A DNA stretch of 10,945 nucleotides from GWB1-37-8 sp964646925 (GTDB lineage: Bacteria > Patescibacteriota > Microgenomatia > Levybacterales > UBA12049), in contig CAZYIC010000031.1 in assembly GCA_964646925.1 (NCBI GenBank), positions 1 through 10,945 on the forward strand. The letters are read 5' to 3'. The notes below the pieces were generated by a model. That model saw nothing but the letters and a program-made list of their open reading frames with translations, had not been told where the DNA came from and did not search any database. The position numbers and the translations under genes were made by a program. Below are positions 1 to 7,263 of this stretch, piece by piece (positions within the stretch are counted from its first letter, which is position 1; each line of letters opens with the position of its first letter).

Positions 1-125
1 GTGGAGGCATAAGGGATTTTTCAACCGCCTCAAATTCTGCTATATTAGAAGCTGGATGGAAACCTTTAACTTTTTCTCGAATGTACGACGAATATGCGCG
101 ATGGTGGTTTAAACTTCAGCCATAA
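1..125 (+). CDS. C-terminal fragment, possibly SDR-type sugar-nucleotide epimerase/dehydratase (5' truncated)
   Basis: Only the last 40 codons of this gene are in the window. The reading frame begins at base 3, stays open to the TAA at 123-125, and stops 9 bp before the galE start. Of the three forward frames, this one gives the most protein-like sequence, including AGWKPLTFSRMYDEYARWWF. A 'GW-K-P' step followed by an amphipathic helix and an aromatic W-W/F end is the usual C-terminus of extended short-chain dehydrogenase/reductase enzymes acting on nucleotide sugars (GalE, RmlB and GDP-fucose synthase types). The position directly before galE fits that reading. The similarity rests on a short and weakly conserved tail, so the family call is tentative, while the presence of a coding end is fairly safe. 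Confidence 0.5.
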   Translation, partial: GGIRDFSTASNSAILEAGWKPLTFSRMYDEYARWWFKLQP

Positions 126-134
126 TTTATTAAT

Positions 135-1118
135 ATGAAGATTCTAATAACAGGTGGAGCAGGGTATATAGGCAGTTTTATGGTTAAAGCGTCTCTTGAT
201 AAAGGCTATGAAGTTGTTGTTACGGATAGTCTAGAAAGGGGGCACAAAAAGGCAGTTGATTCCAATGCGAAACTATATATTGGTAATCTATTGAATAAGG
301 AATTTGTATCTTCTGTTTTTTCAGAAAACAAGTTTGACGCTGTAGTTCATTTTGCCGGATACATATCCATGTCGGAATCGGTTACTAATCCATATATCTA
401 TTTCAATAATAACTTAAATACCTCCCTTAATATTATTGAAAGTATGATTGAGAATAGCCAGAATAATTTCATTTTTTCCTCCTCAGCGGGAATTTACGGA
501 AACCCTGTTAAAACTCCAATTGCGGAAGATGACCCAAAAAATCCGACCAATCCATACGGAGAAAGTAAGCTGATGGTGGAAAAAATCCTTTCCTGGTACG
601 GAAAAATTCACAATCTGAATTTTGCGTGCTTGAGGTATTTTAATGCTTCTGGCGCATCGGTTAATGGGGAGATGGGGGAAAATCATTTTCCGGAAACTCA
701 TCTTATTCCATGCGCAATAAACGCTGCGTTGAACAAAATGCAATTCAATTTATACGGAAATGATTATTCTACTCCTGATGGAACTTGTATTAGAGACTAT
801 ATTCATGTTTTAGATCTGGTAGATTCCCATATTATCGCAATAAATAAATTAAGAAATGACGGAGGTAAGCTTTATTATAATGTTGGTACGGGCCATGGGT
901 ATTCAAATAAGGAGATAATCGATATCGTTGGAAAAATAAGCGGCTTGGAAATTAATATAAGAAATGCAGAAAGAAGGCCGGGTGACGCGTCTATTTTAAT
1001 TGCTGATCCAGCTTTAATTAAAAAAGATTTGAAATTCGAGCCTAAATATTCGGACCTTGAGACAATTGTGAAATCTGCATGGGAGTGGCACAAACGGAAT
1101 TTAAAATTTAAAATTTAA
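135..1118 (+). CDS. galE: UDP-glucose 4-epimerase
   Basis: This 327-residue protein is an extended SDR enzyme that interconverts UDP-glucose and UDP-galactose in the cytoplasm using tightly bound NAD. Visible signatures are the Rossmann loop TGGAGYIG (6-13), HFAG (72-75), the SSSA region with the catalytic Ser near 116, and the YxxxK pair Y141/K145. GalE-specific stretches are GEMGENHFPETHLIP (178-192) and GTCIRDYIHV (216-225). Length is close to the roughly 338 residues of E. coli GalE. No Shine-Dalgarno site precedes the ATG; a CATAAT hexamer at 121-126 lies 8 nt upstream and could be a -10 box for a leaderless message. The last six residues (N-L-K-F-K-I) and the stop codon are encoded by a 7-bp repeat array, so the natural C-terminus may have ended a little earlier or been replaced. 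GalE-family enzymes sometimes act on GlcNAc or uronic acid forms, so the exact substrate is not fixed. Confidence 0.93.
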   Translation: MKILITGGAGYIGSFMVKASLDKGYEVVVTDSLERGHKKAVDSNAKLYIGNLLNKEFVSSVFSENKFDAVVHFAGYISMSESVTNPYIYFNNNLNTSLNIIESMIENSQNNFIFSSSAGIYGNPVKTPIAEDDPKNPTNPYGESKLMVEKILSWYGKIHNLNFACLRYFNASGASVNGEMGENHFPETHLIPCAINAALNKMQFNLYGNDYSTPDGTCIRDYIHVLDLVDSHIIAINKLRNDGGKLYYNVGTGHGYSNKEIIDIVGKISGLEINIRNAERRPGDASILIADPALIKKDLKFEPKYSDLETIVKSAWEWHKRNLKFKI

Positions 1119-1132
1119 AATTAAAAATTACA
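1098..1132 (+). repeat. Heptanucleotide tandem array (AATTTAA), five units, spanning the galE stop
   Basis: Three perfect copies of AATTTAA (1098-1104, 1105-1111, 1112-1118) are followed by two diverged ones, AATTAAA (1119-1125) and AATTACA (1126-1132). The three perfect units form exactly 21 nt and encode the last six galE residues plus its TAA. The array ends at the base before the ATG of the next gene. Because 7 and 3 are coprime, the TAA in the unit appears in every forward frame within three units. Confidence 0.85.
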
Positions 1133-1651
1133 ATGATGTTTTCCCGCATTTTTTTTGCAGCCGTTTTATTTTTGTTACTGCCACAAGTTTCTTTTGCGAA
1201 GTCTGACTATGTTTTACCATATCCCTCAACTATGCCAGACGGCTTATCCTACAGAATTCATCTTGTTTACGAAAAAATTTCTAAATATTGGTATTTCGGA
1301 GATTTTGGACAGTTTGCTTATAATCTTAAATTAACAGATAAATATTTAGTTGAGGCTAAAACATTATTTGAATATAAGCAGTATTTGTTAGGATATAAGG
1401 CTTTGCAAAAGTCCGATTCTTATTTTGTAAAAATTTTGCCTGTCATAGTAAACGCAAAGATAAATGGCAAGAATATCGCTTCGAAAAAGAGAATATTGGA
1501 AGAAGCATCAGGAAAGCATATAGAAACGCTTGAAAAAATAAGAAATAATATCCCCAACGTCTTTTTGTGGCAACCCGAAAAATCATTACCTACGACTCTT
1601 AATTTAGGAAAAATTATTAATCAGTCCATTCAACTTCGATTAGAAATATGA
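1133..1651 (+). CDS. Small exported protein, DUF5667-like
   Basis: This 172-residue protein has a classic Sec signal peptide: a short positive start, a hydrophobic core (about 6-17) and a probable signal peptidase I site after S-F-A (20-22). The mature part begins with Y-V-L-P-Y-P, then a 'MPDGLSYRIHLVYEKI' stretch, and continues as mostly helical, charged sequence without further membrane segments. The 'P-Y-P...-P-D' opening followed by helices with 'LTDKYLVEAKTL' resembles DUF5667-type exported proteins that I recall from Patescibacteria; this is from memory and not searched. Function is unknown. It starts 14 bp after galE, straight after the repeat array and without a Shine-Dalgarno site, and a second ATG follows immediately. 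Its TGA overlaps the next gene's ATG (ATGA at 1648-1651), which suggests translational coupling to the following GT-C protein and a shared job at the outer membrane face or in the cell wall. Confidence 0.72.
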   Translation: MMFSRIFFAAVLFLLLPQVSFAKSDYVLPYPSTMPDGLSYRIHLVYEKISKYWYFGDFGQFAYNLKLTDKYLVEAKTLFEYKQYLLGYKALQKSDSYFVKILPVIVNAKINGKNIASKKRILEEASGKHIETLEKIRNNIPNVFLWQPEKSLPTTLNLGKIINQSIQLRLEI

Positions 1652-2763
1652 AAAAAATGTCGGCATTTTTATATGGCCTGTTCTTGCTGTTATTTTCTAT
1701 TCTTTCTTATGCTTTTGTCGATCCAAATCTTTCTTATTTAAAAAATATTTACTCTGGTTTTGCATTCTCAAACAGGCTTTTAATAGCGTTTTTTTATGGA
1801 ATATCTGTAATTATATTTTTTATTTTTTACGGGTTTTTCATCTGGTTGGGAATAAAAAAGAAATTGCAACTAAGAGAAGTATTCACATTAATAGCGATTA
1901 CTGCCGGAGCATTACTTTTTTCATATCCCGCTATGCTTTCTTATGATATTTTTAATTATATAGCAACATCGAAAGTATTATTTTTCTATCACGAGAATCC
2001 TTACGTAGTCATGCCAATTGAGTTTATGGGTGATCCGCTTCTCGCATTTATGCATGCTGCAAATAAAATTGCCTTATATGGCCCGGTTTGGGTAGTTTTA
2101 ACGGGAATTCCTTATCTTTTGGGGTTTGGAAATTTTATTGTTACGCTTTTCAGTTTTAAGATTTTTATTATTATGTTTTATCTGGCAACAACAATTCTAA
2201 TTTGGAAAATATCAAAAAATATACTTCCGGTTATTCTATTTTCCCTTAATCCGCTTATTGTTGTTGAAACATTGATAAGCGGACACAACGATATCATTAT
2301 GGTTTTCCTTGTGCTTTTTTCATTTTTTCTTTTGGCTAATAAAAAAATATTTCTGGGAATTTTATTTTTTATTTTATCGATTTTCATAAAATATACAACT
2401 ATACTTTTGATTCCAGTACTTTTACTTATTGTTTGGAAATTAACTAAGAATAAAAGGGTTGAATGGATGAGGATTTATTTTTTCTCATCATTGGCAATGC
2501 TAACTGCGTTTTTTCTTTCTCCGATTCGAGAGGAAATATACCCATGGTATGCTATTTGGTTTCTTCCGTTTATTTTTTTTACTATAGATAAGAAGTTTTT
2601 AATAAATATCTCAATCTTCTTTTCTTTGAGTTTACTTTTAAGATATGTTCCATATATTCTTACAGGAACTTATGCTGGACATACGCCCATATTAAAAGAA
2701 ATAATTTCATTTGGTTTTCCTGCAATGTATGGTTTGCTTTATGTTTTTAAAAAGAAAATTTGA
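1648..2763 (+). CDS. GT-C polyprenyl-phosphate-dependent mannosyltransferase-like membrane protein (MptA/GT87 type)
   Basis: This 371-residue polytopic membrane protein has many hydrophobic segments. Motifs in order are SYDIFNYIA (98-106), with an acidic residue D100 just after a membrane segment as in GT-C catalytic loops; ENPYVVMP (116-123); YGPVW (144-148); NPLIVVETLISGHND (201-215); IKYT (247-250); and PWYAIWFLP (299-307). The order 'D...NPY...YGP.W...NP.....GHND...K.T...PWY..W.LP' is characteristic of alpha-1,6-mannosyltransferases of the MptA/MptB and GT87 group. These transfer a sugar from a polyprenyl-phosphate carrier on the extracytoplasmic face. The donor sugar here cannot be read from sequence; mannose is only the family precedent. 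The start overlaps the previous stop by 4 bp (ATGA). It overlaps the downstream GT-C gene by at least 23 bp. Confidence 0.8.
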   Translation: MKKMSAFLYGLFLLLFSILSYAFVDPNLSYLKNIYSGFAFSNRLLIAFFYGISVIIFFIFYGFFIWLGIKKKLQLREVFTLIAITAGALLFSYPAMLSYDIFNYIATSKVLFFYHENPYVVMPIEFMGDPLLAFMHAANKIALYGPVWVVLTGIPYLLGFGNFIVTLFSFKIFIIMFYLATTILIWKISKNILPVILFSLNPLIVVETLISGHNDIIMVFLVLFSFFLLANKKIFLGILFFILSIFIKYTTILLIPVLLLIVWKLTKNKRVEWMRIYFFSSLAMLTAFFLSPIREEIYPWYAIWFLPFIFFTIDKKFLINISIFFSLSLLLRYVPYILTGTYAGHTPILKEIISFGFPAMYGLLYVFKKKI

Positions 2764-4351
2764 CGTATTCCTTCTTATTGTTTTCTTTTTATTCTCTTTT
2801 TGGCTGATGACTAAGTCATTTGGATATAGCGGGCAGAACCATCAATTTCGTATCGCCAGACATCAGATAGGAGATTTCGGGCTTCATTTATCTATCATTC
2901 GTTCTTTTTCCTGGGGAAATAATTTTCCGGTAGAGTCTCCATTTTTTCCGGGAAGGCCGCTTCCGTATCACTATTATTTCGATTTACTTGTGGGACTTTT
3001 GGAGAAAACAGGATTACGCATAGACGCAGCATTTAATGGTGTAAGTATAGTTTTTTTTACAACATTTCTTTTTCTGATATACAAATTGCCGCAGTTAATT
3101 TTCGAAAAAAGCAAGTTGTTGGGAATATTATCAGTCGTATTTTTTGTGTTCCACAGCAATCTTACATTCATTGATTTTTTTGAAGGAAAAGGATTAACGC
3201 TCTCAGTTTTTAAAGATTTTTGGCTGCTGCCGGATTATATCCATAAAGGTCCATTTGATGGGTCAGTAATTTCCACTTTTTTTACTTTAAATGTCTATTT
3301 AAATCAGCGGCATTTAATTGTCGCATTTGCAATAAGCTTAGCTATGATTTATTTTTTATTGTCGAAGTTAATGAAAACAAAAAAAATTTCCAATAAAACG
3401 TTGATTTTATTAGGATTGCTTTTAGGGATTTTGTCCAGAGTGCATACACTCACATTTTTCTCAACATCGGTTGTTTTATTTTTGCTTTTCGTTTTATTCA
3501 AGCGTCCACGTCTGATCTTGCCCTTTTTTCTTCCAGTGGCATCGGTTTTTGCCTTTCATTTAAACGATATCGTTGGACAAGACATTGGTCATATTTTTTT
3601 TAATCCCGGATTTTTGTCTCAGAAACCCTTATCATTTGTAAATTTCATCTATTTTTGGGTGATGAATCTGGGGATAGCAATTGTTCTTATCCCATGCGGT
3701 TTTTTTCTATCAGGCAAAAAACAAAAAATAGTTTTTGTAAGCGTGTTTTCTCTATTTTTAATAGGAAATATTTTCCAACTAAGTTTTTTGATAGATCATA
3801 ATCAATCACTCTTTAATTTTTTCTTAATTTTTGCTAATTTTTACATTGCGTATTTTCTATTCAATATATTAAGAAAATACAGGAATATCTTAGGAAAAGC
3901 AATATTTGTTTTACTTATTTTTACTCTAACAATGTCGGGCGCTATTGACCTGATGGCTATAAAGAATGATTTTCAATTTCGTTTGGAAGATGCACCATCA
4001 AATAAATTTATGCAGTGGATAAAAACAAATACTCGGAAGGAAGATGTTTTTCTTTCAAAACAGGAGATTCTTGACCCCATTACTCTTTCAGGCAGAAGAA
4101 ATTATTTAGGACACTCATACTATCTTTCGGTAATGGGTTATAATTATTCGGAGAAACTTACTAATGTAAAATTGTTTTATGAGGCAAAAGACTTGGAAAC
4201 AATTAGCAGAATGCGGAGGGAAAACATTGCATATATTGTTATACCCGTAAAGCCCGTTATTGATTTTAATTACAATATTAATATTGTTTTTTTGAGCAAA
4301 TATTTACAGAAGGTTTATGGAGACAAGAAAGTAATAGTATATAAACTATGA
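2741..4351 (+). CDS. Polytopic GT-C-like membrane protein with C-terminal extracytoplasmic domain (YYY/DUF2298-like)
   Basis: This is a 536-residue protein when started at the ATG at 2741. Alternative in-frame starts are ATG 2729 and TTG 2711; the latest is preferred because it gives an ordinary M-F-L-K-R-K opening before the first membrane segment and the shortest overlap with the preceding gene. After that segment comes GDFGLHLSIIRSFSWGNN (44-61), with acidic D45 in the position of the GT-C catalytic Asp, then FFPGRPLPYHYYFD (68-81) and YLNQRHL (186-192). 'PG.PL.YHYY.D' resembles the aromatic motif of the YYY/DUF2298 membrane proteins, a distant similarity. RVHTL (233-237) lies in a later segment. 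After about 10 hydrophobic segments a soluble C-terminal domain follows (about 405-536), likely extracytoplasmic. A glycosyltransferase role is inferred from architecture and neighbours; the reaction is unknown. The stop overlaps the next start (ATGA, 4348-4351). Confidence 0.72.
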   Translation: MFLKRKFDVFLLIVFFLFSFWLMTKSFGYSGQNHQFRIARHQIGDFGLHLSIIRSFSWGNNFPVESPFFPGRPLPYHYYFDLLVGLLEKTGLRIDAAFNGVSIVFFTTFLFLIYKLPQLIFEKSKLLGILSVVFFVFHSNLTFIDFFEGKGLTLSVFKDFWLLPDYIHKGPFDGSVISTFFTLNVYLNQRHLIVAFAISLAMIYFLLSKLMKTKKISNKTLILLGLLLGILSRVHTLTFFSTSVVLFLLFVLFKRPRLILPFFLPVASVFAFHLNDIVGQDIGHIFFNPGFLSQKPLSFVNFIYFWVMNLGIAIVLIPCGFFLSGKKQKIVFVSVFSLFLIGNIFQLSFLIDHNQSLFNFFLIFANFYIAYFLFNILRKYRNILGKAIFVLLIFTLTMSGAIDLMAIKNDFQFRLEDAPSNKFMQWIKTNTRKEDVFLSKQEILDPITLSGRRNYLGHSYYLSVMGYNYSEKLTNVKLFYEAKDLETISRMRRENIAYIVIPVKPVIDFNYNINIVFLSKYLQKVYGDKKVIVYKL

Positions 4352-5595
4352 AACGTTTTTTGCCGTCAATAATTATATTTCTTGTTGTACTTATTGCTTA
4401 CTTTGTAGTTGGAACTAACTTTACATTGAAACCAAAATGGACGATTGATTATTTTAATCAAATGGCGCAATCTTTAATGCATTTTCGTCTAGATATCCAA
4501 AATCCCGGACAAACGCATGATTTAATTAAATTTCAAAACAAATGGTATGTGCCTTGGGGAATTTTACCAGCGGTTCTGCTTATTCCTCTTCAGCTTCTGA
4601 AAGGCAGATTTATCCCCACATTTTATCTTTCCTTATTTTTTTCAAGTCTAACGACCTTGGTAGTATTTTTTTTATTGAAGCGTTTGCAAAAAGAGTTCTT
4701 GCATAATCTCTCAATGATAAGCATATACACGATACTTGTTTTGTTTGCTTTTGGAACAACACAATTTTACGTTGGCACTTTAGGAAGCGTATGGCATGTT
4801 AATCAAATTGTGTCCTCTTTTTTTGGCACTCTTGGCATTTTTACTATTTTTAAAAAAAATCGATTTCCAATTGATTATTTTCTCTCATCGCTATTTTTTG
4901 GTCTTGGATTTTTGGGCAGACCTACCATAATATTTCTGCTCTCTTTACCAGTCTCTCTTTTTATATTTGATTTATTGCAAAAGAAGAAATTATTTTTAGA
5001 TCAAAAAGTAAAATATATAAAACAAGCAATAATCATCTTTACATTGCCGGCAATATTGTTTATTTCAATTTTTTTTGTCTACAATTATATTAGATTCGGC
5101 GACATTTTTCAGACGGGATACGACTACATTCGAGAATCAAGTAACCTTCAGGAGATAAGGATGAAAAATGGTTTAAGTTCTTTAAAAAATATTCCTCAAA
5201 ACGCATGGTATTTACTTTTTGAATTGCCAACATTCCAACTCGTTAATAATAATGTCATTTTCAATTTTAATCTTTATGGGAATTCAATATTTTTCCTAAC
5301 TCCGCCATTCTTAACTATTTTTTTAGCTTCGCTTATTATTAGAAAAAAAGGACGAGTTCAAATCAATCCCGTTATAGCGTCTTTGTGGATTGCGGTACTT
5401 GCAACCATAATCCCAATTCTTATGCATTATAGCAGCGGATGGATGCAATTTGGCTACAGGTATTCTTTAGACATTACAGTTTTACTATTATTACTTTCTG
5501 TGTTTGGAATTAAGGGAAAATTAAGCTTGCTATATATATTAGGAATTGTATTCTCAATTGTAATGTATATATTGGGAATAAGATCCCTTATGTAA
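4348..5595 (+). CDS. GT-C glycosyltransferase, ArnT/GT39-like membrane protein
   Basis: This 415-residue polytopic protein has a first loop, PKWTIDYFNQMAQSLMHFRL (29-48), with D34 as the candidate catalytic acid. Next comes KWYVPWGILPAVLLIP (65-80), matching the 'gk.Y...Pg.a...P' step common in ArnT/PMT-type (GT39, PF13231-like) transferases. Further marks are HVNQI (150-154), an F-L-G-R-P step (188-192), and VYNYIRFGDIFQTGYDY (244-260). A 'N..RFG..F.TGY' stretch is frequent in bacterial GT-C proteins. The C-terminal part has GWMQFGYRYSLD before the last hydrophobic segments. It would transfer a sugar from a lipid-phosphate donor to an acceptor outside the membrane; donor and acceptor are unknown. 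The ATG overlaps the upstream TGA, and the next gene starts 3 bp after its TAA, so it is inside the operon. No Shine-Dalgarno site is visible. Confidence 0.78.
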   Translation: MKRFLPSIIIFLVVLIAYFVVGTNFTLKPKWTIDYFNQMAQSLMHFRLDIQNPGQTHDLIKFQNKWYVPWGILPAVLLIPLQLLKGRFIPTFYLSLFFSSLTTLVVFFLLKRLQKEFLHNLSMISIYTILVLFAFGTTQFYVGTLGSVWHVNQIVSSFFGTLGIFTIFKKNRFPIDYFLSSLFFGLGFLGRPTIIFLLSLPVSLFIFDLLQKKKLFLDQKVKYIKQAIIIFTLPAILFISIFFVYNYIRFGDIFQTGYDYIRESSNLQEIRMKNGLSSLKNIPQNAWYLLFELPTFQLVNNNVIFNFNLYGNSIFFLTPPFLTIFLASLIIRKKGRVQINPVIASLWIAVLATIIPILMHYSSGWMQFGYRYSLDITVLLLLLSVFGIKGKLSLLYILGIVFSIVMYILGIRSLM

Positions 5596-5598
5596 TCA

Positions 5599-7263
5599 AT
5601 GAAGAATAAATTAAAGCTTTTATTGCCAATCATTATTGTTGTATTTTTTGGAATTATTGCAGGATTTTCTCTTCTCCACAAAGGTTTGCCTCCGACGCAT
5701 GACGGAGAATACCATGTTGTTCGATTTTATGAGTTCGATAAAGTTCTAAGGAGTGGGAGTTGGTATCCTCGTTGGGCACCTGATTTAAACTATGGCTTTG
5801 GAGTTCCGCTTTTCAACTATGTTTATCCTTTGCCAAACTATGTTTCTTCCGCCCTGCACGTATTTGGCATAAGCTTTATTGACGCTTTCAAACTCAATAT
5901 GTTTTTTGCAGTAATAATTGGCGCAGTATTTTTTTATTTGTGGACAAGGCAATTTTGGGGAAATTTGGGGGGGATTGTTTCTTCGATATTTTATACATTT
6001 TCTCCTTATCATTTTGTAGATATTTTTATAAGGGGTTCTGTAGGCGAGGTGTGGGCACTGGGATTTTTTCCGGCATTTTTGTGGGCATATACGGAATTTG
6101 TTAAATCAAAACGGAAAGTGTTCCTAATATTCTCATCCATATTTCTGGCGTTAATAATATTCAGCCATAATATCTTAGCGTTAATGTTTTTCATTTTTTC
6201 TTTGTCATATGTCGTCTTTCTTATTTGTATAGAAAAAAATAAAAAATCCTTAATACTTAATACTTTATACTTAATACTTCTTGGCCTTGGTCTATCGGCC
6301 ATTTTTTGGCTTCCTGCTATTATTGAGACAAAATATGTAACGGGATTACAAATCTTTGATGTTACGTCCCATTTCCCGGATTTATATCAGCTTTTAATTC
6401 CTTCTTGGGGATCAGGTTTCAGCGGGGCGGGTTTACAACAAGAGCTCTCTTTTCAAATTGGTATTGCTAATTTAATTGCTGTCTTATTAAGTTTAATTGC
6501 AATACTTCTTCGTCGCAAAGTGAATATAATTATTTTGTTTTTGACTTGGTTTGTTTTTATTTTTTATTTAATGCTAAATATTTCTTTGCCGATATGGAAA
6601 GCGGCTCCCTTTATGAATTATTTTCAATTTCCATGGAGATTGTTGAGCCTTGAAATGTTTTTTGCGTCTTTCCTGGCGGGGAGTATTTTCTCTTTAAATA
6701 TCAAGAATAAGTTTATAAATTTATTTCTTGCAATTCTCCTAATATTTATAGCGTTTATTTTAGGAATAGGATATACTAAGCCGGCCTATTATCATGATAG
6801 GACTGATGATTATTATACCTCTAGATCTAATTTTATTGATGGGACAAATAGCATAGGTAATGTTTTTAATACAATTTGGTTTAATCAAAATCTTAAAAAA
6901 CATAGTGAGAGAATCATGATTGGTAATGGCCGGCTTAAATCCTCGGTTATAAAGCCAACAAATCACATATATTCCGTTTCGATTATTTCGGAATCAAAAA
7001 TAACAATTAATATCGCTTATTTTCCTTCATGGACAGTATTTATTGACGGAAAGAAAACAACAACGAGACAAGATGTCAACGGATTAATCTCACTTACCGC
7101 ATCCCCGGGCAATCATTTAATCGAGCTAAAATTTGAGGATACGCCGATAAGAACAGTCGCCAATCTTATATTTTTGGCGTCATTTTTTTCCATAATGTTT
7201 TATGGTATTAAATGGTATAATTTTTATAAGTTAAGTAATTATGGAGGAAAAAAAGGAAGATAA
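5599..7263 (+). CDS. Large membrane protein of the PTPS_related (PF10131) / YfhO-like GT-C group
   Basis: This 554-residue protein has an N-terminal membrane segment (about 7-25), then THDGEYHVVRF (33-43), YPRW (56-59), NYGFGVPLFNYVYPLPNY (64-81) and RGSVGE (145-150). These are hallmarks of the family annotated as '6-pyruvoyl-tetrahydropterin synthase related'. That name is historical: no pterin-enzyme residues are seen, and the proteins look like extracytoplasmic GT-C transferases. Later marks are FSHNI (188-192), WLPAIIETKYV (237-247) and FPWRLLS (344-350). After the membrane region comes a beta-rich extracytoplasmic domain (about 440-512) with YFPSWTVFIDGK (474-485), as in YfhO-type proteins, and a last membrane segment (about 520-537). 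The substrate is unknown. Residues 218-226 are encoded by a 7-bp repeat array, and a G7 run lies at 5967-5973. The end overlaps the next gene by 23 bp. Confidence 0.8.
   Translation: MKNKLKLLLPIIIVVFFGIIAGFSLLHKGLPPTHDGEYHVVRFYEFDKVLRSGSWYPRWAPDLNYGFGVPLFNYVYPLPNYVSSALHVFGISFIDAFKLNMFFAVIIGAVFFYLWTRQFWGNLGGIVSSIFYTFSPYHFVDIFIRGSVGEVWALGFFPAFLWAYTEFVKSKRKVFLIFSSIFLALIIFSHNILALMFFIFSLSYVVFLICIEKNKKSLILNTLYLILLGLGLSAIFWLPAIIETKYVTGLQIFDVTSHFPDLYQLLIPSWGSGFSGAGLQQELSFQIGIANLIAVLLSLIAILLRRKVNIIILFLTWFVFIFYLMLNISLPIWKAAPFMNYFQFPWRLLSLEMFFASFLAGSIFSLNIKNKFINLFLAILLIFIAFILGIGYTKPAYYHDRTDDYYTSRSNFIDGTNSIGNVFNTIWFNQNLKKHSERIMIGNGRLKSSVIKPTNHIYSVSIISESKITINIAYFPSWTVFIDGKKTTTRQDVNGLISLTASPGNHLIELKFEDTPIRTVANLIFLASFFSIMFYGIKWYNFYKLSNYGGKKGR
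6250..6277 (+). repeat. Heptanucleotide tandem array (TTAATAC), four units, inside the PTPS_related-like gene
   Basis: Units are TTAATAC (6250-6256), TTAATAC (6257-6263), TTTATAC (6264-6270) and TTAATAC (6271-6277). The array is read in frame as L-I-L-N-T-L-Y-L-I (residues 218-226), at the start of a hydrophobic segment. A perfect array in this frame would place a TAA at 6265-6267. The single mismatch (T at 6266 where the unit has A) turns that codon into TTA and keeps the gene open. Confidence 0.85.

Noticed and set aside
483..743. Minus-strand open frame inside galE, and similar short minus-strand frames under the other genes
   Set aside because: These are antisense to conserved motif-bearing genes, have no family features and no promoter or ribosome site.
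2711..2763. TTG at 2711 as the start of the 536-residue membrane protein
   Set aside because: It would give a 53-bp overlap and an atypical N-terminus; two ATGs (2729, 2741) follow in frame closer to the first membrane segment. No Shine-Dalgarno site supports any of them, so the choice of 2741 is a judgement.
3805..3845. Loose T-rich repetition with AATTTTT steps
   Set aside because: The period is irregular and the bases encode Phe/Leu/Ile/Asn of a membrane segment; low complexity expected from composition.
5574..5587. GGGA-6 nt-TCCC inverted repeat near the end of the 415-residue GT-C gene
   Set aside because: The stem is only 4 bp, within coding sequence, with no T-run; it is not a credible terminator.
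5599..7263. Pterin synthase function for the PTPS_related-like protein
   Set aside because: The family name is misleading: the protein is a multi-pass membrane protein without the zinc-binding histidines of 6-pyruvoyl-tetrahydropterin synthase.
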